Part shown: positions 36,623-47,032 of the stretch, in pieces
Position numbering within the stretch: the first letter of the stretch is position 1
How the letters are laid out: each line of letters opens with the position of its first letter
Assembly: GCA_011389655.1 (NCBI GenBank)
Contig: JAABTX010000010.1
Location: 1 to 48,966, forward strand
Direction of reading: 5' to 3'
From: Thioalkalivibrio sp.
Lineage (GTDB): Bacteria; Pseudomonadota; Gammaproteobacteria; Ectothiorhodospirales; Ectothiorhodospiraceae
Length of the DNA stretch: 48,966 nt
Translations under genes and position numbers: made by a program
The notes under the pieces: generated by a model
Told to the model about the DNA's origin: nothing
The model's input: the letters and a program-made list of their open reading frames with translations, nothing else
Databases searched by the model: none

Positions 36623-37831
36623 ATGGCGAATACCGAGACCATATTCCTATGGGAAGGCCTGAATAAGCGGGGTGCCCGGGTCAAGGGCGAGACGCCGGCG
36701 GACACCGAGATCACCGCGCGCGCCGAACTCCGGCGCAACGGCATCAACGTACTGAAGATCCGCAAGAAGCCCAAGCCACTGTTCTCGACCAAGAAGAAGA
36801 TCAAGCCGGTCGACGTCGCCTACTTCCTGCGCCAGATGACCACCATGCTGAGCTCCGGCGTGCCGCTGGTGCAGGCCTTCGACATCGTGGGCCGGGGTCA
36901 TGACAACCCGGCGATGTCGGAACTGATCATGGACCTGAAGGCCCAGGTCGAGGGCGGCGAGACCTTCGCCGCCGCGCTGTCGAAGCATCCGAAGTACTTC
37001 GACGACCTCGTGATCAACCTGGTCGAGGCCGGCGAGCAGTCGGGAACCCTGGAGACCCTGCTCGACAAGATCGCCACCTACAAGGAAAAGACCGAGAGCC
37101 TGAAGGCCAAGATCAAGAAGGCGATGTTCTACCCCGCCGCGGTGATCGTCGTGGCGATCGTGGTCACCGCGATCCTGCTGATCTTCGTGGTGCCGCAGTT
37201 CGAGGCCCTGTTCGTGGGCTTTGGCGCCGATCTCCCGGCCTTTACGCGCATGGTCGTGAACCTGTCGGAATTTGCGCAGAGCTATTGGTGGCTGGTGCTG
37301 GGCCTGGTGGTGCTCGGCGTATTCCTGTTCCGGCAGCTCCATCTGCGCTCGCCGCGATTCCGGCGCAGGATGGACATGCTGGTGCTGAAGATCCCGGCCA
37401 TCGGCCCGATTCTGCGCAAGGCGGCGATCGCCCGCTTCGCCCGGACCCTGTCCACGATGTTCGCGGCCGGCGTACCGCTGGTGGACGCCTTGCGGTCGGT
37501 TGCGGGTGCGACCGGCAACGCCCTCTATGGCGAGGCGACCGAGCGCATGCGGGAGGAGACCGCGGCCGGCGCGCAGCTGCAGTGGTCGATGCGCAACGTC
37601 GGCATCTTCCCGAACATGGTGGTGCAGATGGTCGCGATCGGAGAGGAGTCCGGCTCCCTGGACGCGATGCTGGCCAAGGTCGCCGATTTCTACGAGGAAG
37701 AGGTCGACAATGCGGTGGACAGCCTGTCCAGCCTGCTGGAACCGCTGATCATGGTGGTCCTCGGCGTGCTGATCGGCGGCCTCGTGATCGCGATGTACCT
37801 GCCCATCTTCATGCTCGGCCAGGTCATCTAG
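36623..37831 (+). CDS. pilC: Type IV pilus inner-membrane platform protein PilC
   Basis: Platform protein that couples PilB rotation to pilin insertion. 402 residues, two T2SSF domains: first KKIKPVDVAYFLRQMTTMLS with SGVPLVQAFDIV, second IARFARTLSTMFAAGVPLVD. Three membrane segments (about residues 175-195, 225-245 and 375-395). Starts eight bases after pilB. Its stop codon abuts the palindromic element between pilC and pilD. Confidence 0.98.
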   Translation: MANTETIFLWEGLNKRGARVKGETPADTEITARAELRRNGINVLKIRKKPKPLFSTKKKIKPVDVAYFLRQMTTMLSSGVPLVQAFDIVGRGHDNPAMSELIMDLKAQVEGGETFAAALSKHPKYFDDLVINLVEAGEQSGTLETLLDKIATYKEKTESLKAKIKKAMFYPAAVIVVAIVVTAILLIFVVPQFEALFVGFGADLPAFTRMVVNLSEFAQSYWWLVLGLVVLGVFLFRQLHLRSPRFRRRMDMLVLKIPAIGPILRKAAIARFARTLSTMFAAGVPLVDALRSVAGATGNALYGEATERMREETAAGAQLQWSMRNVGIFPNMVVQMVAIGEESGSLDAMLAKVADFYEEEVDNAVDSLSSLLEPLIMVVLGVLIGGLVIAMYLPIFMLGQVI

Positions 37832-37946
37832 TGGGCCATGCCGGACGTCCGGTGCCTGTGGCGCGCAGCCACCCTGTCTGAGACCTGCCCACCGCCTCGG
37901 GACTTCGGGCGCAGCGATCCGGCGCCGCAGCTGGCGCATGGCCCAC
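37831..37946. repeat. Palindrome-bounded element between pilC and pilD
   Basis: An exact 11-bp inverted repeat, GTGGGCCATGC (37831-37841) and GCATGGCCCAC (37936-37946), encloses 94 nt that include a CGGACGTCCG palindrome (37842-37851) and a GTGGC/GCCAC hairpin. The left arm starts on the last base of the pilC stop. No gene in the 167-nt spacer. Confidence 0.75.
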
Positions 37947-37998
37947 TCCCGATCGCAGGGGCACGCTCACCGGGCGCACGTCTCCCGGCGGCGCGGCC

Positions 37999-38853
37999 GT
38001 GACGGTCCTGCCGGAGGCCCTGGCGGCCTGGGCCGTGCCCATCGCCGCCGTGTTCGGCCTGATGATCGGCAGCTTCCTGAACGTGGTGATCCACCGCCTG
38101 CCACTGATGATGCAACGGGCGTGGGAGGAGGAGGCCCGTGCGATCCTCGAGCAGCCGGAACCCGGGACCGCACCCGCTCGCTTCGACCTGTGGTGGCCCC
38201 GATCCCGGTGTCCGCGCTGCAGCCGCGAGATACGCGCCCACGAAAACATTCCCGTGCTGAGCTACCTGCTGCTGCGGGGGCGCTGCCCGGGCTGCGCGAC
38301 CCGGATCTCCTGGCAGTACCCGCTGGTGGAACTGCTCACGGCGGTGCTCTTCGCGATCAGCATCCTGCATTTCGGGCCGACGGCTGCGGGCGCGGCCGCA
38401 CTGTTCTTCACCGGAATCCTGATCGCCGCCGCAGGGATCGACGCGCGGACCACACTGCTGCCCGATCAGCTGACGCTACCGCTCTTGTGGTCGGGACTCG
38501 CGATCAACTACTTCGGGGTCTTCACCGATCTCGAATCGGCGGTGATTGGCGCGATTGCCGGCTACCTCGTGCTCTGGCTGGTCTACCACGGGTTCCGCCT
38601 GCTGACCGGCAAGGAGGGGATGGGCTACGGCGACTTCAAGCTGCTCGCGGCGCTCGGGGCCTGGCTCGGCTGGCAGAGCCTGCCCCTGGTCCTCCTGCTC
38701 GCATCGCTGGTCGGGGCGATCGTCGGCATTGCCCTGATCCTGCTCCGCGGCCGCGACCGGAACATCCCGATCCCCTTCGGTCCCTACCTGGCGGCCGCCG
38801 GCTGGATCGCGCTGATCTGGGGCGATGCGCTGCTGGCCCTGTACCTGCCCTGA
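37999..38853 (+). CDS. pilD: Prepilin peptidase/N-methyltransferase PilD
   Basis: Inner-membrane aspartic protease that cleaves prepilin leaders and N-methylates the new N-terminus. 284 residues. Cytosolic loop with zinc cysteines CPRC...CPGC; catalytic Asp in GIDARTTLLPDQL and in the GMGYGDFKLLAALGAW motif; eight hydrophobic segments. Start is GTG at 37999, 167 nt after pilC. Also serves type II secretion pseudopilins if present. Confidence 0.97.
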   Translation: MTVLPEALAAWAVPIAAVFGLMIGSFLNVVIHRLPLMMQRAWEEEARAILEQPEPGTAPARFDLWWPRSRCPRCSREIRAHENIPVLSYLLLRGRCPGCATRISWQYPLVELLTAVLFAISILHFGPTAAGAAALFFTGILIAAAGIDARTTLLPDQLTLPLLWSGLAINYFGVFTDLESAVIGAIAGYLVLWLVYHGFRLLTGKEGMGYGDFKLLAALGAWLGWQSLPLVLLLASLVGAIVGIALILLRGRDRNIPIPFGPYLAAAGWIALIWGDALLALYLP

Positions 38854-38855
38854 TC

Positions 38856-39473
38856 GTGCTGAGGATCGGACTGACCGGCGGAATCGGCAGCGGCAAGAGC
38901 ACGGTCTCGGCGATCTTCCAGCAGTTGGGCGCCCCCGTGATCGACACCGACCGGATCGCGCGGGAGGTCGTGGCGCCGGGCGAGCCCGCCCTTGCGGAGA
39001 TCGGCCGCAGCTTCGGGTCCGGCCTGCTCCGCCCGGACGGCAGCCTGGACCGGGCCGCGCTGCGCAGACGCGTCTTCCGGGACCCCTCCCGGCGCCGCCG
39101 GCTGGAGGCAATCACCCATCCCGCCATCGACGCCCGGATGCGGCAGCGGCTGGCCGAGCTTCCGGAACAGACGCCCTACGTGCTGCTGGTGATCCCGCTG
39201 CTGCTGGAGGCCGGCTGGCAGGACCGGGTCGACCGGATACTGCTGGTCGACTGTCCGGAGGCGGTACAGGTGCAGCGCGTGGTCGCGCGCGATGGCATCG
39301 ATCCGCAGGAGGCCTGGCGCATGATCCGCAGCCAGGCGTCCCGCGATGCCCGCCGGCAGGCGGCGGACGATGTGATCGAGAACGACGGGCGCCTCGACCA
39401 GACGGAGCTGACCGCGCAGGTGCGCGGGCTGGACAGGCGTTACCGGGAGGCCGCGGGCTCGGGCACCGTGTAG
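38856..39473 (+). CDS. coaE: Dephospho-CoA kinase CoaE
   Basis: Last step of coenzyme A synthesis: phosphorylates the 3'-OH of dephospho-CoA. 205 residues (E. coli 206). P-loop LTGGIGSGKST near the N-terminus, DTDRIAREVV with the catalytic Asp, and LLLEAGWQDRVDRILLVDCP. I place the start at the GTG two bases after the pilD stop; no strong Shine-Dalgarno, so it probably depends on coupling with pilD. pilD-coaE linkage is common in gammaproteobacteria. Confidence 0.95.
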   Translation: MLRIGLTGGIGSGKSTVSAIFQQLGAPVIDTDRIAREVVAPGEPALAEIGRSFGSGLLRPDGSLDRAALRRRVFRDPSRRRRLEAITHPAIDARMRQRLAELPEQTPYVLLVIPLLLEAGWQDRVDRILLVDCPEAVQVQRVVARDGIDPQEAWRMIRSQASRDARRQAADDVIENDGRLDQTELTAQVRGLDRRYREAAGSGTV

Positions 39474-39544
39474 CGGCAAGCCGGGACCACGCCGGCGGGG
39501 GCATCGCCGCCGTCCCGGAATCCGGGTGGAAATGCACCGGGAAC

Positions 39545-40357
39545 ATGCCTGATACTGGACACCAATTCGCCGGATTGCACGCCTTGACCCAGTCGACGCT
39601 GACATTCGAACAGCCCCTGCACGAGCGCGTACGGCTGCTGCTCCGTCTGGAGGCCCTGCTGGAGCGCTTTCGCAGCAGCAGCCTCGCGGCCCGGGACTTC
39701 GACCACCACCAAGCACTGACCGTGCTCGTGGACATCTATGCGCTGGCGGGGCGGGTGGACGTAAAGCGCGAGCTGATGGGCGAGATCGAGCGTCAGATCG
39801 CGAACCTGAACCGCTTCGCCGCCCAGCCCGGGGTTGACCAGGAGCGCCTGGCGCTGACGATGGAGGGGCAGCGCCGGCTGCTCGCGCGGCTGGAAGATCA
39901 GGTCGGCGGCCTCGACCATGCGGTGAAGGACAACGAGTTCTACACCAGCGTGCGCCAGCGCACCGCGCTGCCGGGTGGGGCCTGCGACTTTGACCTACCG
40001 ATCTATCACTACTGGCTGTCGCAGCCGGCGGCGGCGCGCGCGGAGCTGCTCCTCGAGTGGTTTCGGCCGCTGGAATCGGTGGCGGAGGCCATCACCCAGG
40101 TACTCGCGTTCATCCGCGCCGCGGGTCAGCCGCGCAGCGTGGTCGCCCAGGACGGCTACTATGAGCAGGGACTGGACACCAGCTACGCCTGGCAGATGCT
40201 GCGGGTGAGCATCGGCAGCGACGAGCAGTGCTATCCGGAGATCAGTGCCGGACGACAGCGCTTCACGGTGCGCTTCCTCGATCCCGGAGACTTCCACGAC
40301 CGGCCCCGGATCGTCTCGCGCGACCTGCCCTTCCAGCTGAGCTGCTGCGCGATCTGA
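39545..40357 (+). CDS. zapD: Cell division protein ZapD
   Basis: FtsZ-bundling protein (formerly YacF, DUF1342) that stabilises the Z-ring; its target ftsZ is also in this window. 270 residues (E. coli 247), with extra N-terminal residues. Family features: LTFEQPLHERVRLLLRLEAL, DFDLPIYHYWLSQP and the C-terminal FTVRFLDPGDFHDRPRI. Follows coaE by 71 nt. The gene yacG, which usually comes next, is absent. Confidence 0.95.
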   Translation: MPDTGHQFAGLHALTQSTLTFEQPLHERVRLLLRLEALLERFRSSSLAARDFDHHQALTVLVDIYALAGRVDVKRELMGEIERQIANLNRFAAQPGVDQERLALTMEGQRRLLARLEDQVGGLDHAVKDNEFYTSVRQRTALPGGACDFDLPIYHYWLSQPAAARAELLLEWFRPLESVAEAITQVLAFIRAAGQPRSVVAQDGYYEQGLDTSYAWQMLRVSIGSDEQCYPEISAGRQRFTVRFLDPGDFHDRPRIVSRDLPFQLSCCAI

Positions 40358-40367
40358 AGTCCACCGG

Positions 40368-40387
40368 AGGGCGCGCATTCGCGCCCT
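40368..40387. terminator. Hairpin between convergent zapD and mutT/thiE
   Basis: Perfect 8-bp stem AGGGCGCG (40368-40375) and CGCGCCCT (40380-40387), loop CATT, in a 46-nt convergent gap. No T-run, so termination efficiency is doubtful. Confidence 0.45.
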
Positions 40388-40403
40388 ACCCCTGCCGCGC
40401 AGG

Positions 40404-41339
40404 TCAGTCCAGCAGGCCCCGGATGCCGGCGATCCCCTGCGCGCCGACCGCCCGCAGCCGTCCAAGATCCCCTGGTTGCAGGCCTCCCAGCGCGAACACC
40501 GGGCAGGACGTCCGCCCGCAGAGGGCGGCGAGGCCGGAGACCCCGATCGGCTGGGCGTCCGGGTGGGTGCGCGTCCGTTCGACCGGCCCCGCGACCACGA
40601 AGTCCACTGGCAACGCCATCGCGCGCTCGAGGCCGTCGAGGTCATGCACCGATGCCGCAATCCAGCCGTCGCAGTCCGGACGCGCGCCGAGCGCTCGCAG
40701 GCACCGTTCGGACAGGTGACAGCCCGCCGGCGGCAGCGCCTCGCGCCAGGTCTCCGGCGCATTCACCAGCACCTCCACCCCGTGTCCGGCGGCGGCGGCC
40801 ATCAGCCTGTGCGCATAATCGAGAAAGGCGGCCTGCCCGAGCCCGGGGGCGCGGATCTGCAGCAGCCGGATGCCCCCGCGGGCAAGCCGGCGGGCCACAC
40901 GGCGGGCCTCGGACTCCACCGCGGCCGGGGAGTCCGGATCCGGCGAGATCAGATAGAACGCCGGAAGCCGGGCGGCGTTGACGATGGCCCGGCTGGCCTC
41001 GGGGAACCGCAGCCCCGCGAGTTCGGCCGGCTGCGCCCAGTACAGCGGCTGCGCCTCGCGGGGCTGCGGCTCACCCCTCCAGGCATCGACCCGGAACACC
41101 GCCAGCTCCACCCTCCGTTCGGGATAGTCATGGGGAACCGTCAGGATGCGGCTGGCCTCCACCACCTCGATGCCCAGCTCCTCGTGCAGCTCCCGCTCCA
41201 GGGCACCGCGGGCATCCTCTCCCGGTGCACACTTGCCACCCGGAAACTCCCACAGACCGGACAGATGCACACGGCCCCTGCGCCGGCTGATCAGCACGCG
41301 GCCCGCCGCATCGCGCAGCAGGCCGATGGCGACGCGCAT
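40404..41339 (-). CDS. Nudix hydrolase fused to a thiamine-phosphate-synthase-like domain
   Basis: 311 residues, two domains. N-terminal MutT-type Nudix domain (about 1-130) with a perfect Nudix box GX5EX7REUXEEXGU from the Gly in PGGKCAPGED; MutT removes 8-oxo-dGTP. C-terminal TIM-barrel like ThiE (about 140-311): GGIRLLQIRAPGL, SVHDLDGLERA, DFVVAGPVERTRTHP and FALGGLQPGDL. The ThiE half lacks some usual catalytic residues (LVNAPE where IND is expected), so synthase activity is uncertain. Such fusions are known in pseudomonads and relatives. Seven bases after argJ. Confidence 0.92.
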   Translation of the reverse strand: MRVAIGLLRDAAGRVLISRRRGRVHLSGLWEFPGGKCAPGEDARGALERELHEELGIEVVEASRILTVPHDYPERRVELAVFRVDAWRGEPQPREAQPLYWAQPAELAGLRFPEASRAIVNAARLPAFYLISPDPDSPAAVESEARRVARRLARGGIRLLQIRAPGLGQAAFLDYAHRLMAAAAGHGVEVLVNAPETWREALPPAGCHLSERCLRALGARPDCDGWIAASVHDLDGLERAMALPVDFVVAGPVERTRTHPDAQPIGVSGLAALCGRTSCPVFALGGLQPGDLGRLRAVGAQGIAGIRGLLD

Positions 41340-41346
41340 CCGGTCC

Positions 41347-42558
41347 TCAGGACCGGTAGTCGGCGTTGATCCGGACGTAGTCGTAGGAGAAGTCACAGGT
41401 GTACTTGCGGTATCCGGCACCGCCGCGCGCAAGATCGATCACGATGTCCAGTTCGGCCGCGCCGAACGCCTGCTGGCCGGCCTCCTCGGTGTAGCCCGGC
41501 GCACGCCCGCCCGCGGCGACGATGCGCACGCCATTCACCGCAATGCCGACGTCCTCGATCCGCAGATCCCGGACCCCGGCGCGCCCGACCGCGGCGAGGA
41601 TCCGCCCCCAGTTGGGATCGGATGCGAACAGCGCCGTCTTCACCAGTGGCGACAGCGCAACGACCTCGGCCACCCGGCGCGCCTCGTTCCGGTCACGGGC
41701 CGTCTGCACCGTAACCCGGACGAACTTGGTCGCGCCTTCGCCGTCGCGCACGATGGCCTCGGCCAGCTCCAGACACACCGCGTTCAGTGCCGCGGCGATG
41801 CGCTCGAGGTCCGGGCCGGATGACACGGTGACGCCGCTGGCGCCGCTGGCGATGCAGGCCACCGCGTCGTTGGTGGAGGTGTCTCCGTCGACGGTGATCG
41901 CGTTGAAGCTGTGCGTCACCGCCTCGGTGAGCAGCTGCCGCAGCAGATCCGCGTCGAGTCCGGCATCGGTGCCGATGAAGGCCAGCATCGTCGCCATGTC
42001 CGGATGGATCATGCCGGAACCCTTGGCGATGCCGGTCAGGGTCACCGTGCCGCCGCTCAGCGCGATGGTCCGGCTGGCACCCTTGGGCACCGTGTCGGTG
42101 GTCATGATCGCCCGGGCCGCGGCCAGCCAGCCGTCGGCATCAAGCCCTTCGGCGAGTGCGGGCAGCGCCGCGGCGATGCGCTCCACCGGCAGCGGCTCGC
42201 CGATCACACCGGTGGAAAATGGCAGCACCGACTGCGCCGGCACGCCCAGGATGCGCCCGAGGTCGGCACAGGTCGCGCGGGACGCGGCAAGCCCCGCCGT
42301 CCCGGTCCCGGCGTTGGCGTTACCGGCATTGACCAGCAGCCAGCGCGGGCTGCCCGCGGCAAGGTGCTCGCGGGCGACATGCACCGGTGCGGCGCAGAAC
42401 GCGTTACGGGTGAACAGTGCGGCGATCGCCGCGTCCGGGCCCGCATCGATCAGCACCAGGTCCTCGCGGTCCCGGTAGCGGATACCGGCGGCGCGCGCCG
42501 CGAGCCGGATTCCGCGCACTGGGGCCAGGTGGCCCGGAGCCTGCAGCGCGACGGCCAC
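41347..42558 (-). CDS. argJ: Glutamate N-acetyltransferase/N-acetylglutamate synthase ArgJ
   Basis: Recycles the acetyl group in arginine synthesis (ornithine acetyltransferase) and may also make N-acetylglutamate. 403 residues. Self-cleaving precursor: the KGSGMIHPDMATML motif holds nucleophile T190, giving alpha and beta chains. DGDTSTNDAV and SDPNWGRILAAVGR are also conserved. The GTG start at 42558 lies nine bases after secA. Confidence 0.96.
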   Translation of the reverse strand: MAVALQAPGHLAPVRGIRLAARAAGIRYRDREDLVLIDAGPDAAIAALFTRNAFCAAPVHVAREHLAAGSPRWLLVNAGNANAGTGTAGLAASRATCADLGRILGVPAQSVLPFSTGVIGEPLPVERIAAALPALAEGLDADGWLAAARAIMTTDTVPKGASRTIALSGGTVTLTGIAKGSGMIHPDMATMLAFIGTDAGLDADLLRQLLTEAVTHSFNAITVDGDTSTNDAVACIASGASGVTVSSGPDLERIAAALNAVCLELAEAIVRDGEGATKFVRVTVQTARDRNEARRVAEVVALSPLVKTALFASDPNWGRILAAVGRAGVRDLRIEDVGIAVNGVRIVAAGGRAPGYTEEAGQQAFGAAELDIVIDLARGGAGYRKYTCDFSYDYVRINADYRS

Positions 42559-42567
42559 GGTGCGGCC

Positions 42568-45354
<2,787 letters not shown>

Positions 45355-45454
45355 GAGACCCTGCGGAGAACAACGCGATGAAAGCCCGGTAGGATACCGC
45401 ATACCGCGCTGAACTTCCCGGGCCGCCAGCACACCCTCGGCGGGCGCCGCCGGT

Positions 45455-45460
45455 TATACT
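45455..45460 (+). promoter_or_regulatory. Possible -10 element for dciA
   Basis: TATACT (5/6 match) about 30 nt before the dciA ATG. No recognisable -35 at 16-18 nt. On the opposite strand the same bases read AGTATAACC and could belong to secA. Confidence 0.35.
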
Positions 45461-45489
45461 GCACCGGTGCGGGCTCCGGCGGAGGCGTG

Positions 45490-45948
45490 ATGAACCGGAA
45501 CGGGGACGGGAAACGATCGGCGCCGCGGCCGCTGGCCTCCTACATCGATCCGGCGTGGCGCATGCGCTCGCGCGCCGATGCCGGCATCCGCCGCGCCCTT
45601 GAGGGCATCCTCGGTCCGCTCCTGGAGCAGCGCCGCATCGACATCGCCACGGACGGAAGCACCCTGGTCATCGCCTGCCGCGAACCGGCCTGCGCCACCG
45701 AGTTGCGCTTCCTGCAGCGGGACATGCGCAAGACGCTGAGCGCCGCCGGGTATCAGGCAATCGAGCAGGTTCGCGTGGTCATCTCGGCACCCGGTCCGGC
45801 AACGACCCGAGCCGTGGCAGCGCAGACGGAACGGACGATACCCTCCTCGGCGAGCCGGGCGCTGCTGGCTGCGGCCTCCGGTATCAGCGATCGGCGACTC
45901 GCCGACGCGCTGAGGCGCCTGGCCCGTCGGGGCTCCGGCGGTCGTTGA
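45490..45948 (+). CDS. DciA-like DnaB helicase loader (DUF721)
   Basis: 152 residues. N-terminal DUF721 domain (about 10-100) of the kind found in DciA, the ancestral bacterial loader of DnaB at origins: LASYIDPAWRMRSRADAGIR, TLVIACREPACATELRFLQR and QVRVVISAPGP. The C-terminal ~50 residues are Ala/Arg-rich. GGAGG sits four bases before the ATG (45490); a GTG just upstream would put it too close. Divergent from secA and convergent with lpxC, the same neighbours as in pseudomonads. Confidence 0.88.
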   Translation: MNRNGDGKRSAPRPLASYIDPAWRMRSRADAGIRRALEGILGPLLEQRRIDIATDGSTLVIACREPACATELRFLQRDMRKTLSAAGYQAIEQVRVVISAPGPATTRAVAAQTERTIPSSASRALLAAASGISDRRLADALRRLARRGSGGR

Positions 45949-45987
45949 CGCGCAGGTCGCGGCCGGGCGCGTCCCGACCGATCGTGG

Positions 45988-46911
45988 TCAGGCGCCGCCC
46001 AGGGTCTGGGTCAGCTGGCCGAAGGAGATCGGCAGGGGCTGCGAGGCATCCTCGAAGGTGACCAGTTCCCAGGCCTCCTGGTCCTGTTTCAGCTCTCGGA
46101 TCAGCTGATTGTTCAGCGCGTGACCCGACTTGTGTCCGGTGAACGCGCCGATGAGGCTGTGTCCGAGCAGATACAGGTCGCCGACCACGTCGAGGATCTT
46201 GTGCTTCACGAGTTCGTTCTCGTAACGCAGGCCGTCCTCGTTCAGGATCTTGAAATCGTCCAGCACGATCGCGTTGTCGAGGCTGCCCCCGAGCGCCAGC
46301 TGGTTGGCGCGCAGGGCCTCGATATCCCGCATGAAGCCGAAGGTCCGGGCCCGGGAGACCTCCCGCACAAAGGACGTGGAGGAGAAGTCGAGCTCCGCGC
46401 GCTGGCTTCCGCTGGTGAACATCGGATGCTCGAAATCGATGCAGAAACCGACCCTGAACCCCTCGTAGGGATCGAAGCGCACCCACTTGTCGTCGTCGTG
46501 GATCTCCACCGTGCGCTTGATGCGGATGAATTTCTTCGCCGCGTTCTGCTCTTCCAGCCCCGCCGATTGCAACAGGAACACGAACGGCCCGGCGCTGCCA
46601 TCCATGATCGGGACCTCGGAGGCACTGACATCCACGTGCAGGTTGTCGATGCCGAGGCCGGCCACGGCGGACAGCAGGTGTTCCACGGTGGACACGCGCA
46701 CCCCGTCACGGATCAGCGTGGTGGACAACCGGGTGTCACCGACATTCTCCGCGGCCGCATTGATCGACACCGCCGGATCGAGATCCGAACGGTGAAAGAC
46801 CACACCGGTGTTGGGTGCAGCGGGCCGCAGCGTCAGTGTGACCTTCTCGCCGGTGTGCAGGCCGACGCCCGTGGCGCGAATACTGTTCTTGAGCGTTCTC
46901 TGCCTGATCAA
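45988..46911 (-). CDS. lpxC: UDP-3-O-acyl-N-acetylglucosamine deacetylase LpxC
   Basis: Committed step of lipid A synthesis; zinc deacetylase. 307 residues (E. coli 305). Zinc ligands are visible: His in [11 protein letters not shown], and the His and Asp of [10 protein letters not shown]; the catalytic His is in [11 protein letters not shown]. The start is a TTG at 46911: TTG ATC AGG matches the family's universal M-I-(K/R)-Q-R-T-L-K start. It follows ftsZ with a 121-nt spacer carrying two hairpins. Confidence 0.97.
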   Translation of the reverse strand: MIRQRTLKNSIRATGVGLHTGEKVTLTLRPAAPNTGVVFHRSDLDPAVSINAAAENVGDTRLSTTLIRDGVRVSTVEHLLSAVAGLGIDNLHVDVSASEVPIMDGSAGPFVFLLQSAGLEEQNAAKKFIRIKRTVEIHDDDKWVRFDPYEGFRVGFCIDFEHPMFTSGSQRAELDFSSTSFVREVSRARTFGFMRDIEALRANQLALGGSLDNAIVLDDFKILNEDGLRYENELVKHKILDVVGDLYLLGHSLIGAFTGHKSGHALNNQLIRELKQDQEAWELVTFEDASQPLPISFGQLTQTLGGA

Positions 46912-46942
46912 CGCAAGCTCACTCCAGGGATGAGGTGCCGTG

Positions 46943-47022
46943 GTCCGGGCCCGAAAGTCAACACGGGCCCGGACTTGCGCACAACAATGACAGCATTATT
47001 GCAGGATTCCGCTCATCCTGCA
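46943..47022 (-). promoter_or_regulatory. Paired hairpins in the ftsZ-lpxC spacer
   Basis: Near ftsZ: 8-bp stem TGCAGGAT (47000-47007) with ATCCTGCA (47015-47022). Near lpxC: 11-bp stem 46943-46953 with 46964-46974, ten-base loop. Neither is followed by a clear T-run. A TTGACT within the loop has no matching -10. They may terminate or attenuate ftsZ transcription or shape lpxC mRNA. Confidence 0.55.
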
Positions 47023-47032
47023 TAGTTGCCCC

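Noticed and set aside
37831-37946. tRNA-like or cloverleaf RNA gene between pilC and pilD
   Set aside because: Closing stem is too long (11 bp) and T-arm, anticodon arm and CCA features are absent.
45355-45489. secM-type arrest leader upstream of secA
   Set aside because: No open frame with an arrest motif precedes secA on its strand; the neighbouring gene is divergent dciA.
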